Shown here in pieces: positions 27,509 through 37,249 of a DNA stretch of 64,000 nt. Numbering within the stretch: position 1 is the first letter of the stretch; each line of letters starts with the position of its first letter. Source of the stretch: Paraburkholderia largidicola (GTDB lineage: Bacteria; Pseudomonadota; Gammaproteobacteria; Burkholderiales; Burkholderiaceae). Where the stretch lies: contig NZ_AP023174.1 of the NCBI RefSeq assembly GCF_013426895.1, positions 62,001 to 126,000 on the forward strand, written 5' to 3'. The notes under the pieces were generated by a model. That model saw only the letters and a list, made by a program, of their open reading frames with translations, made no database searches and was not told the origin of the DNA. The translations under genes were made by a program, and so were the position numbers.

Positions 27509-28779
27509 TCTTGTGCCTTTGCAGTCTGCTCGCTTTGCGCGGGAGCGGAACCCGTCGTGCCGGAAGCGCCCGACGCACCCGCTGCGCCGCCCGCTTTCGG
27601 ATGCACGATACGCACCGCGGCGCCATCGACGATCGAATCCTGCGGATTCAGAATCACCTGTTCGTCGCCCGTCAGCCCGGATGCGATCGCGACGCGCGTG
27701 CCGTAATCGGTACCGAGCGCGACCTTGACGAGTTTCACGCGCTGCTGCGCATCGACGGTTGCGACTTTCACGCCGTCCGGACGGAACAGGAACGCGTTGC
27801 CCGGCAGCGTGTACGGCGCGGCGGCCTGCGATTTCAGCGCGAAATGAACCTGCGCATAAGCGCCCGGCAGCAGATCGCCGTTGCGGTTGTCGACGTCGAC
27901 TTCGACGAGCATCGTGCGCTGCTGTTGATCGACGGCGCCCGATGTGCGCGCGACGGTGCCGGGGTAGTGCTTCGCCGGCGTTTCGGTGAGCGTCAGAAAC
28001 GCGCTCTGCTGCGCCTTCACTTCCTGCGCGTAAGCCTGCGGCACGTTCACGTAGACGCGCAGCCGGTCGGCTTGCGCGACATGGAACAGTTCCTTCGCCG
28101 GGCCGCCCGAACTGCCCGCATCGATCAGCGCGCCGACGTCGACGTTGCGCGCGGTCACGATGCCGTCGAACGGTGCGTAGACCTTCTGGAACGACTGCAT
28201 CTTTTCGAGCCGCGCGACGTTGAAGCGCGCCGCGTCGAGCGTGCCTTTCTTCGCGAGCATGTCGCCGACCTTTTCGTCGGTTTCCTGCTTCGAGACGGAA
28301 TTGCTGCGAAGCATCTCCGACCAGCGGTCGGCGGTGCTTTTCGCGAGCGTGTAGGTTGCTTGTGCGTTGGCCAGATCGGCGTTGGCCGCTTTCAACTGAT
28401 CGTCGACTTCGGGCGTGTCGATTTCGGCGAGCAGTTGTCCCGCCTTCACGCGCGCGCCGATATCCGCGTACCACTTCTTCACATAGCCGTTGGTGCGCGC
28501 GTAGATCGGCGTGTCGAGGAACGCCTGTACGTTGCCGGGCAGCACGAGATCGAGCGCGGCTGCGGATTTCTGCGGCTTCACCACCTCGACGCTCAGTTGC
28601 GCGGAATGCTGCGCGTCGCGTTCGAGCGCGGCCTGCGCGTCATGACGCGACCAGATGCCCTGCGCAGCGAGCGCCAGCACGACGATCGCCGCGGCGATGA
28701 CGATCCAGCGCGAACGTTTCGATGAGCTGCGCGGGCCTTCCCCGTGCGGCGCGGACTCATCAGGACGATTCACTTCCAT
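27505..28779 (-). CDS. RND efflux periplasmic adaptor (HlyD/MexA family)
   Basis: This 424-aa membrane-fusion protein has one N-terminal membrane anchor (about 23-45, WIVIAAAIVVLALAAQGIW), a lipoyl/barrel-sandwich domain (DTPIYARTNGYVKKWYADIGA and APFDGIVTARNVDVG), a helical hairpin, and a beta-barrel domain near the end. A Ser/Gly/Ala-rich tail follows. The ATG at 28779 has GGAG 5 nt upstream; the GTG two codons earlier overlaps the ribosome-binding site. It lies 59 bp after the pump gene and overlaps the channel gene by 4 bp. Confidence 0.9.
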   Translation of the reverse strand: MEVNRPDESAPHGEGPRSSSKRSRWIVIAAAIVVLALAAQGIWSRHDAQAALERDAQHSAQLSVEVVKPQKSAAALDLVLPGNVQAFLDTPIYARTNGYVKKWYADIGARVKAGQLLAEIDTPEVDDQLKAANADLANAQATYTLAKSTADRWSEMLRSNSVSKQETDEKVGDMLAKKGTLDAARFNVARLEKMQSFQKVYAPFDGIVTARNVDVGALIDAGSSGGPAKELFHVAQADRLRVYVNVPQAYAQEVKAQQSAFLTLTETPAKHYPGTVARTSGAVDQQQRTMLVEVDVDNRNGDLLPGAYAQVHFALKSQAAAPYTLPGNAFLFRPDGVKVATVDAQQRVKLVKVALGTDYGTRVAIASGLTGDEQVILNPQDSIVDGAAVRIVHPKAGGAAGASGASGTTGSAPAQSEQTAKAQE

Positions 28780-28838
28780 CGGCACTCCAGATACTGTGCT
28801 TGCGCATCGTTGTTATGACCGTGGCCACGTCGGCCACC

Positions 28839-31800
28839 TTATTGCGGCTTCTGGACGACATGCGCGGCGGCGCGTGCGCGTCGTTCCGAGAGCCGTCGAT
28901 AGATCATCGAAAACACCACGGGCACGAACACCAGCGTCGCAATCGTGCCGATGGTCAAACCGCCGATCACCGCGCGTCCGAGCGGCGCATTCTGCTCGCC
29001 GCCTTCGCCGAGGCCGATCGCCATCGGCACCATGCCGATCACCATCGCGAGGGCCGTCATCAGCACGGGACGGAAGCGCGTGAAACCCGCTTCGATCGCG
29101 GCGCGCGTCGCGTCGCCATGTTCGAGCAACTGCTCGCGCGCAAAGCTGACGACGAGAATCGAGTTCGCCGTCGCGATGCCGATACACATGATCGCACCCG
29201 TCAACGCTGGAATGGACAGCGTCGTATGCGTGAGGAACAGCATCCACACGATGCCCGCCAGCGCGCCCGGCAAACCCGTGATGATGATGAACGGATCGAG
29301 CCACGACTGGAAGTTCACGACGATCAGCAGATACACCAGCACGATCGCGAACACGAGGCCGGTGAACAGGCCCGAAAACGAATCGTTCATGGTCTGGACC
29401 TGGCCGCGCAGTTCGATCGACGAGCCCTTCGGCAATTGTGCCTTGGTGTCGGCGATGATCTTCTGGATATCGTCGGAGACGGCGCCGAGATCGCGGCCGT
29501 CTGCCGTGCCGTAGATATCGATTGTGGTTTGCGCGTTGTAGTGCGTGAGCACGGCGTTGCCGGCTTCGCGCCGCATCGTCGACAGCGCGCCGAGGATGTT
29601 CGTGTGGCCGTTCGCGTTCAGCGGAATGTTCGCGAGCGATTGCAAGGAATCGATCGTGTATTGCGGCGCTTCCGTTATGACGTTGTAACTGACGCCATTG
29701 CGCGGATTGAGCCAGAACGTCGGCGTCGTCTGCTGGCTGCCGGACAGTGTGATCAGCAGATTGCTCGCGACGTCGCGCTGCGTGAAGCCTGCCTGTTGCG
29801 CGCGCGTGCGGTCGACGTCGACGAAGATGCGCGGCAAGTCGGACGGCTGCTGGATGCGTGCATCCGCAAAGCCCGGAATCGCGCGCAGCTTGTCGAGCAG
29901 CATCGCGGCGAACGCGCGGTTGCCCGGCACGTCGCGCCCGACGATCTGAATGTCGATCGGCGACGGCATGCCGAAGTTCAGCGTCTGGCTGACGATGTCC
30001 GCAGGCAGGAACGCGAACTGCACGCCGGGGAATTCATCGGTCAGCGTGCGACGCAGTTTGCGCACGTACTCGGCCGTCGGTTTGTGATCGGGGTTCAGAC
30101 TGATCAGGATGTCGGCATCCGAGGTGCCGATCGTCCCCGTTGCGCTGTACGACAGGTTGATACCCGATACGGGCAAGCCGATGTTGTCGATGATCGAATG
30201 CAGTTCGTCGCGCGGGATCAGTTCGCGGATGCGCGCATCGACACGATCGGTGACGACGGCCGTTTCTTCGACGCGCATGCCCGTCTTCGCGCGCAGATGC
30301 AGCGCGATCGTGCCGGCGTCGACGGAAGGAAAGAAGTCGCGGCCCAGGAACGGCATCAGCAGCAGCGACAGCAGACAGCACGCGAGAAAGCCCGTCACGA
30401 AGATGCCGGGCCGCGCGACGCGCGCCACGAGAAACTCACGATAACGCCCGCGCAGATTCGCAAAGCCGCGCTCGAACGCGAGGTGCACGCGCATGAACGG
30501 ATTGCGCGTCTCATGCGAATGATGGAAGTCGGCGGGACGATGGTGATGTCGCAGCAGATACTTCGCGAGCGTCGGCACCAGCGTTCGCGAGAAGAAGTAC
30601 GACGCGAGCATCGCGAATACGACGGCTTCGGCGAGGGGAATGAACAGATAGTGCGCGACGCCCGTCAGCAGGAACATCGGCACGAACACGATACAGATCG
30701 ACAGCGTGGAAACCAGCGTTGGAATCGCGATCTGATGCGCGCCGTCGAGAATCGCCTGTTCGAGGTTCTTGCCCTGTTCGAGCTGGTGACTGATGTTCTC
30801 GATCGCGACCGTCGCGTCGTCGACGAGAATACCGACGGCGAGCGCGAGCCCGCCTAACGTCATGATGTTGATTGTTTCGCCGAGCGCGGACAGGGCGATG
30901 ATCGACGTGATCATCGACAGCGGAATCGACACGGCGATGATCAGTGTCGCGCGCCAGTTGCCGAGGAACAGCAGAATCATCAGGCCCGTCAGGCACGCGG
31001 CGATCAGCGCTTCGCGCAGCACGCCTTGCACCGATGCGCGCACGAACAGCGATTGATCCGCGACGGGATCGATATTCAGCGACTCGGGCACGAGGTTGCG
31101 CAGCGTCGGCATCATGGTCTTGATGCGATCGACGATTTCGAGTGTCGAGGTATTGCCGCTCTTGTTGATGGTCAAGAGCGATGCGCGCTGGCCGTCGACG
31201 CGCACGATGTTGGTCTGCGGCTGATAACCGTCACGCACATGCGCGACGTCGCGAATATAGACGGTGCCGTTCGGCCCCGATTTGATGGGGATGTTGTTCA
31301 GGCCTGCGAGCGAATCGGGGCTCGCATTCAACTGCACCGAGTATTCCGTCGAACCGATTTTCGCGGTGCCCGTCGGCACGATCAGGTTCTGCGCCGTGAT
31401 GGAATTCACCACGTCCATCGGCGACAGATTGCGCTCCTGCAGCTTGCGCGAGTCGATATCGACCATGATCTGACGCTGCTTGCCGCCGTACGGCAGCGGC
31501 GCCGACGCGCCCGGTACGGTCGCGAGCTGCGTCTTCAGGAAGTTATTACCGTAGTCGAACAGTTCCTGTTCGGTGAGCGACGGCGACGACAGCGACAGCC
31601 GCAGGATAGGCACGGTGGATGCGTTGTAACGCAGTATGTTCGGCGGCGTGATGCCGGGCGGCAGCGAACGCAACTGCGTTTGCGACAGCGCCGTGACTTG
31701 TGCAAGCGCTTCGTTGATGTTCGCGTGCGGCTGAAAGAAGATCTTGACGACGGCGATGCCGTTCAGCGAAGTCGATTCGACGTGCTCGATATCGTTCACC

Positions 31801-32021
31801 GCGACGGACAGCCCGCGCTCGTAGTTCAGTACGATGCGCTTTTCCATCTCGTCGGCAGGCAGGCCGTTGTACGTCCAGATCACCGACAGCACGGGAATGT
31901 CGATGTTCGGGAAGATGTCGGTAGGCGTGCGCAGGATCGTCAGCGGGCCGATGATCAGCAGCAGCAGCGCGAGCACGACAAACGTATAGGGGCGCCGCAG
32001 CGCGAGACGAACGATCCACAT
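28839..32021 (-). CDS. RND efflux pump permease (HAE1-like)
   Basis: The 1060-aa inner-membrane proton antiporter has the AcrB/MdtB plan: helix 1 (PYTFVVLALLLLIIGPLTIL), large periplasmic loops, and TM4 with the proton-relay aspartates in GGLALAVGILVDDATVAIENI (about 385-405). A second half repeats the fold. It is first in the pump-adaptor-channel operon. ATG 32021 (MWIVRLALRRPY) was chosen, although no clear ribosome-binding site precedes it; the frame extends 18 codons further. No regulator gene is adjacent. The substrates are unknown. Confidence 0.92.
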   Translation of the reverse strand: MWIVRLALRRPYTFVVLALLLLIIGPLTILRTPTDIFPNIDIPVLSVIWTYNGLPADEMEKRIVLNYERGLSVAVNDIEHVESTSLNGIAVVKIFFQPHANINEALAQVTALSQTQLRSLPPGITPPNILRYNASTVPILRLSLSSPSLTEQELFDYGNNFLKTQLATVPGASAPLPYGGKQRQIMVDIDSRKLQERNLSPMDVVNSITAQNLIVPTGTAKIGSTEYSVQLNASPDSLAGLNNIPIKSGPNGTVYIRDVAHVRDGYQPQTNIVRVDGQRASLLTINKSGNTSTLEIVDRIKTMMPTLRNLVPESLNIDPVADQSLFVRASVQGVLREALIAACLTGLMILLFLGNWRATLIIAVSIPLSMITSIIALSALGETINIMTLGGLALAVGILVDDATVAIENISHQLEQGKNLEQAILDGAHQIAIPTLVSTLSICIVFVPMFLLTGVAHYLFIPLAEAVVFAMLASYFFSRTLVPTLAKYLLRHHHRPADFHHSHETRNPFMRVHLAFERGFANLRGRYREFLVARVARPGIFVTGFLACCLLSLLLMPFLGRDFFPSVDAGTIALHLRAKTGMRVEETAVVTDRVDARIRELIPRDELHSIIDNIGLPVSGINLSYSATGTIGTSDADILISLNPDHKPTAEYVRKLRRTLTDEFPGVQFAFLPADIVSQTLNFGMPSPIDIQIVGRDVPGNRAFAAMLLDKLRAIPGFADARIQQPSDLPRIFVDVDRTRAQQAGFTQRDVASNLLITLSGSQQTTPTFWLNPRNGVSYNVITEAPQYTIDSLQSLANIPLNANGHTNILGALSTMRREAGNAVLTHYNAQTTIDIYGTADGRDLGAVSDDIQKIIADTKAQLPKGSSIELRGQVQTMNDSFSGLFTGLVFAIVLVYLLIVVNFQSWLDPFIIITGLPGALAGIVWMLFLTHTTLSIPALTGAIMCIGIATANSILVVSFAREQLLEHGDATRAAIEAGFTRFRPVLMTALAMVIGMVPMAIGLGEGGEQNAPLGRAVIGGLTIGTIATLVFVPVVFSMIYRRLSERRARAAAHVVQKPQ

Positions 32022-32460
32022 GAACAGGGCGGTCCGGTGAGGGCGGGGGCCGCTGCTTCTGGCGGCAGCGAGCATTGCGCGACGGCGGCCCGGCCGGGCG
32101 TGCGCGACAGGAATATAACGCGTATCGTAGCTTACATCGACATTTTTGAGACTACCGTGCGGTCCGGTTTATGATGAGCCTGTTACGGGTCGTTACAGTT
32201 AGGTTTTCGTAAGTCGAATCGACGGATCGGACGCCTCACGAGGCCTTACTTTTTACTTTGCCAAAGCGCCCAAAAGGGCAACAATGGGGCTCAGGGGTTC
32301 GCATCGGCGCAGGTGTGCCGGATGGAATGCGAGTCGAACCTGGCCCCTGGTTTTTCGATTCAGGTGCGCACGCAACCATCCGGATGTTGCGGCGCTTTTA
32401 TCATCACGTTGACCGGCGCAGTCCCAAACAAGCCGGCAATTGGGAGAACGGGGAAACATC
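32022..32460. other. Regulatory gap between the RND operon and the 70-aa protein gene
   Basis: This 439-bp stretch contains divergent promoters by position. A short palindrome GTAGCTTAC lies at about 32127-32135 in AT-richer DNA, a possible regulator site for the efflux operon. No ORF, terminator or repeat could be supported. Confidence 0.35.
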
Positions 32461-32673
32461 ATGCAAGTCGGTTCTATTGTTCGATCCGTGCATATCGCCG
32501 TGCCACAAGGTGCACGCGGGATCGTGATGCGCATTCTCGGCGACATGGCGATGGTGGCGTGGTACGCCGGCGAGCCGGGAACGTCGAAGATACTGAACAC
32601 GGAACCCTTTTTCCTCGAGGATCTGATCGACACGGGCGAATTCGTCCGCCCCGCAGGCGCGCAGATACACTGA
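32461..32673 (+). CDS. Conserved hypothetical 70-aa protein
   Basis: This small protein starts MQVGSIVRSVHIAVPQGARG and ends EFVRPAGAQIH; it reads like a compact beta-rich (SH3/KOW-like) domain, but I do not recognise a named family. The ATG at 32461 follows GGGGAAAC, a moderate ribosome-binding site. It lies about 115 bp before srkA on the same strand. Confidence 0.6.
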   Translation: MQVGSIVRSVHIAVPQGARGIVMRILGDMAMVAWYAGEPGTSKILNTEPFFLEDLIDTGEFVRPAGAQIH

Positions 32674-32788
32674 TCGCGGCCTTCTTTCCCGCAGTGTGAT
32701 TGACGAGGTGTGGCGCCGCCGAGCGGCCGACGCATCCCGAGTGACACTTGCGCTCGTTTTTGTGCGCGGCACGGCGCACAATGCGGGC

Positions 32789-33820
32789 ATGAACGAAGAC
32801 ACTCCCGAGATCCCCAACCCGCAGGACGGCCACGCCGTTCCCTTCGCCCGTCTCACGCCGGAAGTCGTGCTCGACGCGCTCGATAGCGCGTTGAGCACGG
32901 TGGGCGTTCGCACGGACGGGCGCATGCTGCCCCTCAACAGCTACGAGAATCGCGTGTATCAGGTCGGTGTCGAAGACGGGCCGCCTGTCGTCGCGAAGTT
33001 CTATCGGCCCGAGCGCTGGACCGACGAAGCGATTCTCGAAGAGCATGCCTTCGTCGCGGAACTGTGCGAGCGGGAGATTCCCGCCGTGCCGGCGCGCACG
33101 CTCGATGGCCGCACGCTGCACACATTCGACGGCTTTCGCTTTTCCATCTTCGAGCGGCGCGGCGGCCGTGCGCCCGATCTCGACCGCAAGGACACGCTCG
33201 AATGGCTCGGGCGGTTTATCGGGCGCATTCATGCTGTTGGCCAGACGGTGAACTACACGGCGCGTCCGACGCTCGACATCCATACCTTCGGCTACGAGCC
33301 ACGCGACTATCTGCTCTCGCAAAGCGTCGTGCCCGCCGACGTGCGTGTTGCGTGGGAAGCGGTTGTGAACATGGCATTGGAAGGCGTCGAGCAGGCCTTC
33401 GAACGCGCCGGCGACGTGCGCCAGTTGCGCATGCACGGAGACTGTCATCCGAGCAACGTGCTGTGGACGGACGCAGGTCCGCATTTCGTCGATTTCGACG
33501 ACAGCCGCATGGGCCCCGCGATTCAGGATCTATGGCTGCTGCTGCCGGGCGAACGCAACGAGGCGTCGCGCGCCTTGACCGATCTGCTCGCGGGCTATGA
33601 GGACTTCTGCGACTTCGATCAGCGCGAACTGCATCTGATCGAAGCGCTGCGGACCTTGCGCCTGATTCACTACTCGGCGTGGCTCGCGCGTCGTTGGGAC
33701 GATCCGGCGTTTCCCGTCGCGTTTCCGTGGTTCAACTCGCAACGCTATTGGGAAGACCGCATTCTCGAGTTGCGCGAACAGATCGGCGCGATGCAGGAAG
33801 GGCCGCTCTGGCCGGTGTGA
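32789..33820 (+). CDS. srkA: Stress response serine/threonine kinase (SrkA/YihE family)
   Basis: The 343-aa protein is an aminoglycoside-phosphotransferase-fold kinase close to E. coli YihE. In that organism SrkA protects against stress-induced death by countering MazEF. Key features are the nucleotide-binding lysine (VVAKFYRP, Lys70), the catalytic loop HGDCHPSNVLW (216-226) and the metal-binding VDFDDSRMGP (234-243). It is cytoplasmic. ATG 32789 (MNEDTPEIPN) was chosen; the longer frame starting at 32696 has no family match. Confidence 0.88.
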   Translation: MNEDTPEIPNPQDGHAVPFARLTPEVVLDALDSALSTVGVRTDGRMLPLNSYENRVYQVGVEDGPPVVAKFYRPERWTDEAILEEHAFVAELCEREIPAVPARTLDGRTLHTFDGFRFSIFERRGGRAPDLDRKDTLEWLGRFIGRIHAVGQTVNYTARPTLDIHTFGYEPRDYLLSQSVVPADVRVAWEAVVNMALEGVEQAFERAGDVRQLRMHGDCHPSNVLWTDAGPHFVDFDDSRMGPAIQDLWLLLPGERNEASRALTDLLAGYEDFCDFDQRELHLIEALRTLRLIHYSAWLARRWDDPAFPVAFPWFNSQRYWEDRILELREQIGAMQEGPLWPV

Positions 33821-33843
33821 TGCTTGAGCGTGCGTGTCGGCCG

Positions 33844-35841
33844 TCAGTCAGCGGATTGCGCGCGGGCTGGCGATCCGGCTATCACGCGCGATGGCACCGA
33901 TAGCGTCGACGATGCGCCGCGCGCCACATCGGCAAGCGTCGAACGCACGATGACTTGCGCGCGCACGTCGCGGCCGATCGTTTCGATGCCGGCGCGCATC
34001 TGCGTGAAATCTTCAGGCGAACAGACTTCGCTGCCGAAACGCGTGGCCCCGTCGCGCGTCACGGTGATGACATTCGCGTTCGCGTCGTACGAATAGCTCG
34101 AGCGGTAGTCGACGAAACGGTCGCGCGCGGCCATCGCTTCCGGCATGTCGAGCACGCGAAAATTCGCAGGCAGTGCAATCTGCGTGCGCTCGTGCAACTC
34201 GACATTGCGGCACACGAAAGGCTGCGTGCGCTGCCGCTCGCCGAGCCAGTAGCGTGCGTCCGACTGAAATCCTCCGACGAAGCTCGTAAGCGCCGGAATC
34301 GACGCGGCTGTGCCTGGCACGACGAAATCTTCGAGTTTGCCTTTCATCGTGAGCGTCAGTGGGCCGTCCGTCGCGTTGAGGTTGCTGGTCGACAGTGTGG
34401 CCGTGCCTGAGAGGTTCACAAAACGCAGTTCCGCCTGCAGCGACTCTTCGCGCTGCGCGGGCGTTTGCATGCGCAGCAGCGCGCGTCCCTGCTCTGCCGC
34501 CCAACCCGTTGAATCCAGCCGGTAGACGAAGCTCGCGGTGCCGTCGTGCGCGACGTTGATCGACAGATCGGTAGTGCGCGACATGGTGGCCGTCGAAGGT
34601 GTGCGCGACAGCACGCCTTCGTTGACGAGCACGACAGGGCGATTCATGTCGGTTGACGGCAGATAGCCGAATTCGACGTTCGGCGCGGTCGAATCGGCGT
34701 ACAGCTGAAGATCGGGCAGCCACGTGATCACATGATTCAGCACGCCGTAGCCGGGCAGCTCGGGCAGCGTGTAGATCGTGCCGCTACTGATCAGCGTCGG
34801 CTCGTTGCGGATGCCGACGGCATCCAGCAGCGCGCCATACAGCGCGACGTGGTCCTTGCAGTCGCCGTAGCGCAGCGCGAGGATCTCGGTCGCGCGATGC
34901 GGCACGACCGCGCCGCGCCCGATATTGACGGCGACATAGCGCACGTTCTTGCGCACCCAATCGTAGAGTGTCCTGGCTTTTGCGCGCGGCGTCTGATCGC
35001 CGGCAGTGAGCGAGCGGGCCAGTCCGACGATCGCGGGATCGCTGCCGCTCGCATCGACGGCCGATTCGCGGTACTTCGCCGCGAACGCGGCGTAGTCGGG
35101 ATAGGTCGAGACCATCAGCCGGTCGCCATAGCTCACGTACGCAATCGATCCATATTCGAGCCGCGCGAAATGCGCCTTGTCGTAGCGGAACTCATAACGC
35201 GTGCGGCCGTCCTTCGTCGACGGCGGCAGCGCGACGAAGCCGCGCGCGTCGGCGTAAAGCGGCTTGCCGGCAGGCAGATCGTAGACGAGACGGAAGTTGT
35301 GGGTCGGCGCCAGATCGGGTGGCGTGAAGTCGCTGAAATGGCCCGGTACGATCGGCTGCATCTGCGTCTTCCGATACTTCAGGTGCACACGCGCGCCCGG
35401 CTCGACGGCGGGAAACACGATCACCTTTTCGAGGATGTCCTGGAACATCGGCGCGTCGAACGAACGCGCTTCCTGCACGTCGCGAATCTGCTCGGGACGC
35501 ACGTCGTGGCGCGTGCCGTCGGCGGAGGTCGTGTACGCCTCCAGAATGTCGACGCTCGCCATGTTGCGGTTGAACCAGATGTAGTACTGCGCGACACGCG
35601 CGACGCCCGCCTCGTTGTTCACGCGCAGCGTCATTTCGTCGACCTTCGTATAGGAGCCGTCCGCGTTCACCATGAAGGTCTGCGTTTCGCGTTCGTTCGT
35701 GTAGGGTTCGATGGGCGCGACTGTTGCGGCGTTCAGTGCCGTCAGGCCAGCCTGGTTCGTCGCCTGATCGGCGGCGCGGGCCGCGCCTGTGCAAAAGGCG
35801 CAAACCGCCATCGCGATACGGAAGATCGTGAAAAGGCGCAT
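33844..35841 (-). CDS. Secreted DUF3857 / transglutaminase-like protein
   Basis: This 665-aa protein has a Sec signal peptide (FRIAMAVCAFCTGAARA-A, cleavage near 24) and an N-terminal DUF3857 domain (about 45-230). A transglutaminase-like core follows with the catalytic order Cys (ALRYGDCKDHVALYGAL, about 329), His (YGVLNHVITWLP) and Asp (LYADSTA). A beta-rich C-terminal domain follows. It is likely periplasmic. The family is common but uncharacterised. The srkA gene is convergent with it (23-bp gap). Confidence 0.85.
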   Translation of the reverse strand: MRLFTIFRIAMAVCAFCTGAARAADQATNQAGLTALNAATVAPIEPYTNERETQTFMVNADGSYTKVDEMTLRVNNEAGVARVAQYYIWFNRNMASVDILEAYTTSADGTRHDVRPEQIRDVQEARSFDAPMFQDILEKVIVFPAVEPGARVHLKYRKTQMQPIVPGHFSDFTPPDLAPTHNFRLVYDLPAGKPLYADARGFVALPPSTKDGRTRYEFRYDKAHFARLEYGSIAYVSYGDRLMVSTYPDYAAFAAKYRESAVDASGSDPAIVGLARSLTAGDQTPRAKARTLYDWVRKNVRYVAVNIGRGAVVPHRATEILALRYGDCKDHVALYGALLDAVGIRNEPTLISSGTIYTLPELPGYGVLNHVITWLPDLQLYADSTAPNVEFGYLPSTDMNRPVVLVNEGVLSRTPSTATMSRTTDLSINVAHDGTASFVYRLDSTGWAAEQGRALLRMQTPAQREESLQAELRFVNLSGTATLSTSNLNATDGPLTLTMKGKLEDFVVPGTAASIPALTSFVGGFQSDARYWLGERQRTQPFVCRNVELHERTQIALPANFRVLDMPEAMAARDRFVDYRSSYSYDANANVITVTRDGATRFGSEVCSPEDFTQMRAGIETIGRDVRAQVIVRSTLADVARGASSTLSVPSRVIAGSPARAQSAD

Positions 35842-36239
35842 GGGGAATCAGGCGTCCGAAGGAATTGGTCTAGTTCTGTCGCACCTCACACTTCAAGTTC
35901 ACGCGACGTTTGTGTCAAGCGGGCAAACCGCACACAACGGCAACATTTTCCGGAGGCCGGCCCAAGCCTTCGGGATTGAAAGAAATGACTTTCTGTGTAA
36001 TGATAGTTATTCTCATCTGAAGGGCGTCGCCAGCTGATTGTCATCTTTCTCCTCATGACAAAGCCGCCAGCCAGCCCTTCGATGAACATCCTGCTTTTGC
36101 CCGAAATGCCATAGCTGCCATTTGTCACACGGCAAGCGTGCTTCCGGCATCCGTCTTTCCGCTCCGGAACGACATTTCCAGTTTCCCTTTGAACGTTGCC
36201 GCACGCCGGCGACGCACGACCCGCTTTGCCAGGAACACG
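35842..36239. other. Divergent intergenic region with the Fur-like site
   Basis: This 398-bp region lies between the signal-peptide gene and the PepSY gene. Besides the Fur-like site I see only an in-frame upstream extension of the PepSY frame (from 36138) that looks non-coding. Confidence 0.4.
35996..36014. promoter_or_regulatory. Fur-box-like operator upstream of the PepSY gene
   Basis: TGTAATGATAGTTATTCTC matches the 19-bp Fur consensus at about 14 positions by eye. It lies roughly 225 bp before the PepSY gene, a class of membrane protein often induced by iron limitation. Confidence 0.6.
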
Positions 36240-36962
36240 ATGAACGCGCCCGAATCGATCGAACTGAAGCCTGTTGCCCGCGCGGGCGTGATGCCAGCCG
36301 GCGTCCAGCAGCTGGACGCGGATGAACTGGCAGCGCGGCGCCAGCGCTCGCGGCGCGCGAACTTCATCAAGTGGCTGCGCAAGGTGCACGGCTGGGTGGG
36401 GCTATGGGGCGCCGTGCTCGGGCTGCTGTTCGGTGTGACGGGTTTTCTGCTGAATCACCGCGCAGGGCCGCTGAAGGTGTCCTCGGGCGAGCCGCAGGTC
36501 GAGCAGTTGCAGATCGCGTTGCCGGAGAAAGGCTTCAAATCGCCCGGCGACATGGCGCACTGGCTGAAGGATGAACTGCATATCGACGGCAAGCCGGGCA
36601 GGGCGCGCCGCGAGGCCGCGCACCCGGTCGCGTGGGGCGATCAAAGTGCCATGCAGCCGGAGTTCTGGCAGATCGGGATCGCCGGGCCGGGGCAGAACGT
36701 GCAGGCCGAATACTGGGTGGGCAACGGCTTCGTGTCGGTGAAGCGCACGCAAAACTCGTTTCTCGGCACGATGAACAACCTGCATAAGGGCGTTGGGTTG
36801 AGCGTCGGCTGGGTGCTGTTGATCGATACGATCGCGGGCAGTCTGATTCTGTTGTCGCTGACGGGCGTGCTGCTGTGGACGGAACTCAACAAGCGTCGGA
36901 CCGTGGGTGTGGTGCTGGTCGGTGGGTCGATCGTGGCGGCGGTCGTTTGTGGGTTGATGTGA
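36240..36962 (+). CDS. PepSY-associated membrane protein
   Basis: This 240-aa inner-membrane protein starts MNAPESIELKP. It has an N-terminal helix beginning KVHGWVGLWGAVLGLLFGVT (a His-containing first PepSY_TM segment), a periplasmic domain of about 130 residues, and two C-terminal membrane segments (WVLLIDTIAGSLILLSLTGVLLW; VGVVLVGGSIVAAVVCGL). The HRAG and NNLHKG histidines are typical of PiuB-like ferric-reductase relatives. The Fur-like site upstream suggests iron regulation. No siderophore receptor gene is adjacent. Confidence 0.82.
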   Translation: MNAPESIELKPVARAGVMPAGVQQLDADELAARRQRSRRANFIKWLRKVHGWVGLWGAVLGLLFGVTGFLLNHRAGPLKVSSGEPQVEQLQIALPEKGFKSPGDMAHWLKDELHIDGKPGRARREAAHPVAWGDQSAMQPEFWQIGIAGPGQNVQAEYWVGNGFVSVKRTQNSFLGTMNNLHKGVGLSVGWVLLIDTIAGSLILLSLTGVLLWTELNKRRTVGVVLVGGSIVAAVVCGLM

Positions 36963-37249
36963 GTGTGACGGATGGAGCGCTTAGCTCTTGAGCGGTGACA
37001 TCCGTCAGTCGTCTTGCGCTTCTTCGCGAATTGGATCTTCGATTTGCGCAAAGTTGGTGATCTTCACCTCCCCCTCCGGAAAACGCGCGATGACCTGAGA
37101 GAGACCGCGGGCTTGCCGCAAGCCGCGCGTGGCAGTCCGCAAAAATTCGATGCCAGGGATCAGAAGAGCCCGACGACAGTCAGCCGAATGGCTAAAGCCG
37201 GGCGAGAGAAATCGACCGCGAACCGATATCGTCCGCGGTCTGAGAGGAT

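Noticed and set aside
28722..30857. A 711-codon plus-strand ORF opposite the RND genes
   Set aside because: It mirrors the RND permease reading frame; its Arg/Asp/His-rich product is typical of antisense GC-rich frames.
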